Below, piece by piece: positions 59,009-64,000 of a stretch of 64,000 bases of DNA. A model generated the notes under the pieces. It did not search any database and was not told the origin of the DNA. It saw only the letters and a list, made by a program, of their open reading frames with translations. The translations under genes and the position numbers were made by a program. The stretch comes from TMED14 sp041158165 (GTDB taxonomy: Bacteria; Bacteroidota; Bacteroidia; Flavobacteriales; Schleiferiaceae). Positions within the stretch are counted from its first letter, which is position 1. Each line of letters starts with the position of its first letter. The stretch covers positions 11,257 through 75,256 of the forward strand of contig JBEBBW010000003.1 in NCBI GenBank assembly GCA_041158165.1, in the 5' to 3' direction.

Positions 59009-59879
59009 GCCCCGAAGTTGCGCTAAGATCGTGAGGCAAGCCGTGGACAAACGTAAGATTACGGTTTTCGTGTCCGAAGCCGAAGCCTTCGACGACCGGA
59101 ATGTTGGCGGGGACCGTTTCGCGCAGAATTTGGGACCAGCTGCGGCCAAAGGGACGTTCGTGGTCCTTGAGGTCGCTGAAGTCGCCGGCAACCACGGCGG
59201 TCAACCCGTTCAATACGCCCGCACGGCGCAGCCCCTGCATCATGCGATCGAGGTGGTAATGGTACTCGTCGAGGTCTTCGAGCGCAAGGATGCAGCCGCG
59301 CAAGTCGGGAAAGCTCGCCGAACCGAGCAAGCTGTAGAGCACCGAAAGGTTTCCGCCGACGAGGGGGCCTTGGGCGCGAACGTCTTCGGTGGCGCGAGGC
59401 GATTCCAGCGTCCAAGGCGCGCCGCGCAGGGCGTCCGCAAGCGCTTGAAACGTTTCAGGTGTGGCGTTGCGCGCGAGCTGTATGGCCATGGGGCCGTGCA
59501 TGGCGGCTACCTGGTGCTGAAGCGTTTCACTGAGCAGTACGGTGAAGTCGCTGAAGCCGATCAACCACTTGGGGTTGCGCTCCAAAAGACTCCAGTCGAC
59601 GAGGTCGACGGCGCGAACCGCTCCGTAGCCGCCGCGAACGCCCCAAACGGCCCGCACCGAAGGCTCGGCAAGTGCCCAGTTGAGCTGCGCGGCACGCTCG
59701 GCGTCGGTTCCGCCCAGTTGGCCGTCTGACGAGCCAAGCCCCGGAGCCTCGACGAGTTCGTAGCCGTGTGCTTTAGTAAAGGCCTGGGCGGCAGCAACTT
59801 GCTCTGGCTCAGCGAAGCGGCTCGGGCTGATCAGGGCGACCCGATCTCCGGGCTTGAGGAATGCGGGAATGCGAATCAT
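58980..59879 (-). CDS. Muramoyltetrapeptide (LD-) carboxypeptidase
   Basis: A 299-residue S66 family serine peptidase: VALISPSRFAEP near 15, VRGGYGAVR near 82, the catalytic Ser in IGFSDFT (near 107), and LALEDLDEYHYHLDRM near 197 with the Glu; the His is in VHGLPHD near the end. It removes D-Ala from cytoplasmic tetrapeptides in peptidoglycan recycling, a role fitting murQ in the same window. The start MIRIPAFLKPGDRV was chosen over an ATG four codons upstream; TACCTTGG lies eight bases before it. Confidence 0.9.
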   Translation of the reverse strand: MIRIPAFLKPGDRVALISPSRFAEPEQVAAAQAFTKAHGYELVEAPGLGSSDGQLGGTDAERAAQLNWALAEPSVRAVWGVRGGYGAVRAVDLVDWSLLERNPKWLIGFSDFTVLLSETLQHQVAAMHGPMAIQLARNATPETFQALADALRGAPWTLESPRATEDVRAQGPLVGGNLSVLYSLLGSASFPDLRGCILALEDLDEYHYHLDRMMQGLRRAGVLNGLTAVVAGDFSDLKDHERPFGRSWSQILRETVPANIPVVEGFGFGHENRNLTFVHGLPHDLSATSGHATLRPLLP

Positions 59880-59887
59880 TGCGGCCC

Positions 59888-59906
59888 CCAAGGTAGTTTA
59901 CCTTTG
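59888..59906. promoter_or_regulatory. Palindromic divergent promoter of the LD-carboxypeptidase gene and metG
   Basis: CCAAGGTA (59888-59895; TACCTTGG on minus) and TACCTTTG (59899-59906) are nearly perfect mirror images separated by three bases. The plus box is four bases before the metG ATG and the minus box eight before the other start. Confidence 0.6.
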
Positions 59907-59910
59907 CGCT

Positions 59911-61974
59911 ATGGCGTCGGAATTCAAGCGCACTTTAGTCACGGCCGCCCTGCCGTACGCAAACGGGCCCATTCACTTGGGGCACCTCGCCGGGTGCTAC
60001 CTGCCTTCAGACATTTACGTCCGTTTTAAACGCTTAAAGGGCGAGGAGGTCGCCTTTGTCTGCGGCTCCGACGAGCACGGCATGGCCATCACGATGAAGG
60101 CGCGCAAAGAGGGGGTAACTCCGCGCGAAATCGTGGACCGCTACCACGCGATGATGCGCGACGCGCTGGCCGACTTTGGCATTGCCTTCGACCACTATTC
60201 GCGCACCAGCAGCGACCGCCACAAGCAGGTGGCGTCGGATTTTTTCAAAAACCTCTACGAAAAAGGAGTTTTTGAGGCCCGGCAGACCGACCAGTACTTT
60301 GACCCCGAGGCCGAGCAGTTCTTGGCCGACCGCTACATCACTGGAACCTGCCCGCGCTGCAGCCATGATTCCGCCTACGGCGACCAGTGCGAAAAGTGCG
60401 GAGCGACGCTGAATCCGACCGACCTCATTAACCCGCGGTCGACGCTGAGCGGGGCCATCCCAGTACTCAAGCCCACCACCAACTGGTTTTTGCCGCTCGA
60501 CAAGCTGTCAGGCGACCTGCGCCGCTACATCACCTCGCACCCGGAGTGGAAGTCCAACGTCTACGGCCAGACGCTGAGCTGGCTCGACGCGGGCGACGGC
60601 CTGCAGCCCCGCTCGATGACGCGCGACTTGGACTGGGGCGTTCCGGTTCCCGTCGAGGGCGCCGACGGCAAGGTGCTCTACGTCTGGTTTGACGCCCCCC
60701 TGGGCTACATCACGGCCACGCAGGAGCTTAAAGGCGGCGACTGGGAAACCTGGTGGAAGGACCCGTCGACCCGCCTGGTTCACTTCATTGGCAAGGACAA
60801 CATCGTCTTTCACTGCGTGATTTTCCCGGCGATTTTGATGCAGCACGGCGGCTACATTTTGCCCGACCAGGTTCCAGCCAATGAGTTTTTAAATCTCGAG
60901 GGCCAAAAACTATCCACGTCGCGCAACTGGGCCGTGTGGCTGCACGAGTACTTGGCGGACTTTCCCGGCCAGCAGGACGTGCTGCGTTACGTGCTGACCG
61001 CGACGATGCCCGAAACCAAGGACAACGATTTTACCTGGGCCGACTTTCAGCAGCGCAACAATTCCGAGCTGGTGGCCGTGCTGGGCAACCTCGTCAACCG
61101 TGTGATGGTGCTCAACCACAAATTCTGCGGCGGAACTGTGCCCGCGCCGGGTACTGCGCCCCAAGACGTGGAAGCGCTGCAGGCCGTGGCGGCCCAATCC
61201 GCGCTCATCGGTGAAGCGCTTGAAGCGTTTAAGTTCCGTGAAGCCCTCGGCCACGCCATGGATTTGGCCCGCGTGGGCAACAAGTACCTCGCCGACGAGG
61301 CGCCGTGGCAGGTCGTGAAAACCGATCCGGACCGCGCCGCCGCCATCCTCGGCGTGGCGACGCAGCTCGTGGCCGCCCTGGCGACCGCGTTTGAAGCGTT
61401 TATGCCGTTTACCGCGGACCGCATCCGCGCCATGCTCGGCGGAGCCCCCGCCCTGTCTTGGGCTGACCTCGCGACGGCGGGCCCGTGGATTCCCGTTGGC
61501 ACCGCCCTCGGCGAGGCCTCGCTGCTTTTTCAAAAAATCGAAGACGAGCAAGTGGCCGCGCAGCGTGCCAAGCTCGAAGCCGCCGCTGCGGCCAACCAAC
61601 CTGCATCTATGGAACCGGAACAGCCCGCTCTTACGCCGTTGGCGCCTGAAGTTACCTACGACCAGTTTGCGCCGCTCGACCTGCGCGTGGCCCTCGTACT
61701 CGAGGCCGAGCGCGTGCCCAAGGCCGACCGCCTGCTCAAGCTCACGCTCGATACGGGCCTGGACCGCCGCACGGTGCTGAGCGGAATCGCCGAGCACTTT
61801 GCCCCCGAAGAGGTGGTAGGACGCCGCGTAATCCTCTTGGCCAACTTGGCCCCGCGGGCGATGCGCGGCATCGAGTCCCAGGGCATGATCCTGATGGCCG
61901 ACAACCCCGAAACGGGCAAGCTGGCCTTTGTGCAGCCCGACGGCGACCTGCCGGTGGGGGCTACAGTGCGCTAA
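59911..61974 (+). CDS. metG: Methionyl-tRNA synthetase
   Basis: A 687-residue class I synthetase: signature HLGH (HIGH) near residue 22, zinc knuckle CPRC...CEKC near 147-163, the KMSKS equivalent KLSTS near 334, an anticodon-binding helical domain, and a C-terminal EMAP-like tRNA-binding domain (about 575-687, DLRVALVLEAERVPKADRLLKL in parts) joined by an Ala/Pro-rich linker. I chose ATG 59911 since it follows TACCTTTG by four bases; an upstream start at 59854 would run through both promoters. It charges Met tRNAs. Confidence 0.97.
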   Translation: MASEFKRTLVTAALPYANGPIHLGHLAGCYLPSDIYVRFKRLKGEEVAFVCGSDEHGMAITMKARKEGVTPREIVDRYHAMMRDALADFGIAFDHYSRTSSDRHKQVASDFFKNLYEKGVFEARQTDQYFDPEAEQFLADRYITGTCPRCSHDSAYGDQCEKCGATLNPTDLINPRSTLSGAIPVLKPTTNWFLPLDKLSGDLRRYITSHPEWKSNVYGQTLSWLDAGDGLQPRSMTRDLDWGVPVPVEGADGKVLYVWFDAPLGYITATQELKGGDWETWWKDPSTRLVHFIGKDNIVFHCVIFPAILMQHGGYILPDQVPANEFLNLEGQKLSTSRNWAVWLHEYLADFPGQQDVLRYVLTATMPETKDNDFTWADFQQRNNSELVAVLGNLVNRVMVLNHKFCGGTVPAPGTAPQDVEALQAVAAQSALIGEALEAFKFREALGHAMDLARVGNKYLADEAPWQVVKTDPDRAAAILGVATQLVAALATAFEAFMPFTADRIRAMLGGAPALSWADLATAGPWIPVGTALGEASLLFQKIEDEQVAAQRAKLEAAAAANQPASMEPEQPALTPLAPEVTYDQFAPLDLRVALVLEAERVPKADRLLKLTLDTGLDRRTVLSGIAEHFAPEEVVGRRVILLANLAPRAMRGIESQGMILMADNPETGKLAFVQPDGDLPVGATVR

Positions 61975-61977
61975 GGT

Positions 61978-63537
61978 CTAATCAAAAACAACAAACCGGG
62001 CGTACGAACGCGCCCACAGGACCTGGTAAACTCCTGGCTCTAGGCCATAAAGTTGGATACTCGTTCCTGACCAAATTCCTCGAGCTATTTGTCTGCCGGT
62101 AGCATCAACTATCTGGTAGGGGCCGTGTTCGTTGCCGTACAGCTTGAATTCAGAACCAACCCACGTCACACTAGCAGGGTTAGTTGGATTGGTTTCAGAT
62201 GTTCCAACTTGGTAATTTACACATGAAGCAGAATCGTGATCCCAATGAGGACTTGGGTCGAAGTTGAGGAGCGTATCCCCCGCTTGAAATCCGCTCAAAT
62301 TCATGTAAAGCAGGAGCATTTCGTCACCGGTTCCTTCACCCGCGGTCACGGTTTGGGGTGGGCTATTCGGATTATTCCAATTCGCGGAGGTGTTGTCGTA
62401 GGTCACTTCGGCCCAAACGCTGCTTCCTTGGGGAAGAAATATGGGCGTTTTAAAGGTGTAAAAACCTTGCCAATGAAAATCCCAGTCAGGAATATGTACT
62501 AACTGGGTGCTGTCGCCATTGTGAACCAACCCGGCTTTAAAGCTCTTGCCAAGTAAGTGCATATGTGGCATCAACGCCGTAAGCGTGAGGTTGTAGGGAA
62601 CTGTGCGGACCGCTTTAAACGTCTTTATTTGGTTGGCGGGAATCACGAGCGGACCGTTGACCAAGTTTTGTACATGGTTAATTACCGGTGATGTGGTCAC
62701 GTTTCGCACCGTTCCATTCGTGTACACAATGCGGATTTCGGTACTGTCAATTTGGTTGGAAACAAAGCCCGGGTAGTGTACTTGAACAAGTAAATTGCTG
62801 TTTGCTAGCACTTTGGATCCAAATCCAGCAGGAAACTCAAACGCTCCTTGACCGGGAACATAGCCGGTTATCAGCGTGGAGGTTGCAGACCCCGTTCCGC
62901 CAAATGCGGTGTAACCGGGACCGGGATCGTTGGCGTCAAGCTGCATCGGGAGGGAACTAGTGTCCTGAAAAATGAGGGCGTGGTGCACAATGGCCCGGTT
63001 GCTTGGCACTACCTCAATCGACTTGATGTATTTGTCGGTTGAATTATTCAGAGGCAGCACAAATACCCGATATAAATCTTGGGTGGTGTTGACCGGATAG
63101 TTCGGTACGCGGAGTTGTATGTCGGGCTGGGACAGTGTAGGCCCACTCGAAAAGCTTGGTAGGGGCGGGATGGCGTTAGCGTCCCCTAACGGAGCGAAGT
63201 TGGCCACCCAGTCAATCAGCTCGGCACGCTCATGGGCAGTAAGGGTATTGGCATGGGCAAACTTCTTAGGTTGGTCTGCTGGGGGGAACGGCGGCATACT
63301 AAATGCCGCTACACTCGCACCAATCGACTGCCGGTTTTGAAATGCATCGTTGTACGTCAACAGCGAAAACGGCGCTACGCCACCTGGATTATGGCAGTTG
63401 GTGCAGTGGGAATAGATAATACATGCAATCCCGTCGGTCCAGGTTGGGGTATGTTCAGAATTTTGGGCACTCAGGTTGAGCGCCACACCGATCGCAGCAA
63501 GGACGAGGTAACGAGGGCTCATGTTATGTAGACGCAT
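61978..63537 (-). CDS. Heme c - copper type II monooxygenase-like fusion with T9SS tail
   Basis: A 519-residue exported protein. Signal peptide near 8-25; a cytochrome c domain (CTNCH 45-49, candidate axial Met81 in FSMPPFPP); a PHM/DBH-type copper monooxygenase domain (about 135-420) with HH185-186, H254, HMH 325-327 and Met407 (GDEM), matching all ligands of the two copper sites of peptidylglycine alpha-hydroxylating monooxygenase; and a degenerate C-terminal sorting domain (QIVDATGRQIARGI, LEPGVYQVL). It would oxidise an unknown substrate outside the cell with heme-delivered electrons. The start could be six residues later (63522). Confidence 0.85.
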   Translation of the reverse strand: MRLHNMSPRYLVLAAIGVALNLSAQNSEHTPTWTDGIACIIYSHCTNCHNPGGVAPFSLLTYNDAFQNRQSIGASVAAFSMPPFPPADQPKKFAHANTLTAHERAELIDWVANFAPLGDANAIPPLPSFSSGPTLSQPDIQLRVPNYPVNTTQDLYRVFVLPLNNSTDKYIKSIEVVPSNRAIVHHALIFQDTSSLPMQLDANDPGPGYTAFGGTGSATSTLITGYVPGQGAFEFPAGFGSKVLANSNLLVQVHYPGFVSNQIDSTEIRIVYTNGTVRNVTTSPVINHVQNLVNGPLVIPANQIKTFKAVRTVPYNLTLTALMPHMHLLGKSFKAGLVHNGDSTQLVHIPDWDFHWQGFYTFKTPIFLPQGSSVWAEVTYDNTSANWNNPNSPPQTVTAGEGTGDEMLLLYMNLSGFQAGDTLLNFDPSPHWDHDSASCVNYQVGTSETNPTNPASVTWVGSEFKLYGNEHGPYQIVDATGRQIARGIWSGTSIQLYGLEPGVYQVLWARSYARFVVFD

Positions 63538-63552
63538 CGAGGGTAAATCGGT

Positions 63553-64000
63553 TTAAAACAGCTTGTACACCGGGTAGCGTCGGTGGCGCAGCTCGTAGTA
63601 TTCCGTTTGCTGAAAAATCCAGTTGAGCTGGGCGTCGCCGTCGCTGGCGAACGCGGAATCCGCCGCTTTTTTCGCGTCAAGCGCCGCCTTGAGGGCTGGA
63701 CGCTCGCGCAGCAGCTTGGCCGCCGTGTCCTCAAACACGTAACCGCTGAATCCCTCTTTTTGCTGGAGCACTGCATTGAAAAATCCCCAGGCGAGCAGGC
63801 CGTCGGGCGCGTCGGCCTCAAGGGCCTCGGCGAGGTAGCGGCGCATGGGCTGGTCCGCGGGAATGACGTAGTCACCCGCTAAAAATCGGACCTCGATCGT
63901 GTCGCGGCGTGTTTGGATTCCGCGCAGCGTGAAATGCCCTTCGTAGGGTTGCGGCGCGGCCTTGTAGCCCTCGATGTAGGTCACCTCCACGCGCAGCGTC
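63553..64000 (-). CDS. M14-family zinc carboxypeptidase, C-terminal part
   Basis: The frame is open to the window edge, and the first visible residues (TLRVEVTYIEGYK) continue a larger protein. The ~149 residues match the C-terminal beta-rich extension of Bacteroidota M14 carboxypeptidases: PYEGHF, FLAGDYVIPADQPMRRYL, FFNAVLQQKEGFSGYVFED and a final RHRRYPVYKLF. The zinc ligands lie outside the window. Such enzymes are exported and remove C-terminal residues from peptides. An internal GTG at 63990 is not the true start. Confidence 0.8.
   Translation of the reverse strand, partial: TLRVEVTYIEGYKAAPQPYEGHFTLRGIQTRRDTIEVRFLAGDYVIPADQPMRRYLAEALEADAPDGLLAWGFFNAVLQQKEGFSGYVFEDTAAKLLRERPALKAALDAKKAADSAFASDGDAQLNWIFQQTEYYELRHRRYPVYKLF

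Overview
The window comes from a GC-rich member of the Bacteroidota, most like the Flavobacteriales. The evidence is type IX secretion (T9SS) C-terminal domains, a gliding-motility-type C-terminal domain, Bacteroidota families (DUF6089, DUF6150, DUF2141, the large LepB), the near absence of Shine-Dalgarno sequences, and many TAnnTTTG boxes, the -7 element of the Bacteroidota housekeeping sigma factor. The base composition looks close to 60% GC by eye, which is high for this phylum; I did not count it. I see no plasmid, phage, insertion sequence or CRISPR array. It reads as ordinary chromosome.

Layout. 1-3.5 kb: an ABC permease cut by the window edge, rbfA, methylmalonyl-CoA epimerase, a HAD phosphatase, an AraC regulator and a small membrane protein. 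3.5-5.8 kb: a CAU tRNA followed by an elaborate palindrome and a decayed copy of the tRNA 3' end, then two exported proteins. 5.8-10.2 kb: a DEAD-box helicase and a large VPS10/BNR-repeat exported protein. 10.2-13.1 kb: a tightly overlapping four-gene operon (DUF6150, YfiT-like thiol transferase, membrane protein, DUF3089 hydrolase) and a hypothetical gene. 13.2-14.95 kb: tRNA-Val with a second palindrome, an HTH protein and a DUF1801 protein. 14.95-19.4 kb: a sulfate uptake and activation operon (SLC13 transporter, cysC, cysD, cysN). 19.5-23.1 kb: an ArnT-like membrane transferase and a T9SS M43 protease. 23.2-27.6 kb: rplM-rpsI, rpsB-tsf, pyrH-frr and a MarR regulator. 27.6-33.8 kb: pgi, Nfu, a gamma-carbonic-anhydrase-like protein, signal peptidase I, and two exported proteins. 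33.9-41.8 kb: an acyl-CoA carboxyltransferase, a nucleotide-sugar dehydrogenase, a di-heme peroxidase lipoprotein, an ABC exporter, an RsmB-like methyltransferase and murQ. 41.8-44.9 kb: a carotenoid-type desaturase, an SDR and a methyltransferase. 44.9-53.9 kb: an envelope cluster (CBS protein, nadK, DUF6089, uppS, bamA, two ompH, murI) with pdxJ and a hydrolase diverging from it. 53.9-64 kb: DUF2141, a gliding-type protein, AsmA, RluB-type synthase, YraN, LD-carboxypeptidase, metG, a heme-copper T9SS protein and the end of an M14 carboxypeptidase.

Three signals that gene calls do not explain stand out. (1) Both tRNA genes are followed by a ~105-nt three-armed nested palindrome of the same architecture but different sequence. 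(2) At most operon heads a TAnnTTTG-like box ends only 4-8 nt (most often exactly 4) before the start codon, including four GTG starts, which suggests leaderless mRNAs; the tRNAs calibrate the box as a true promoter element. (3) Related 7-bp and 8-bp tandem repeats (CTAGCAA/CCAGCAA; CCAACCAG/CTAGCCAC) recur at four places, one of them inside a coding sequence.
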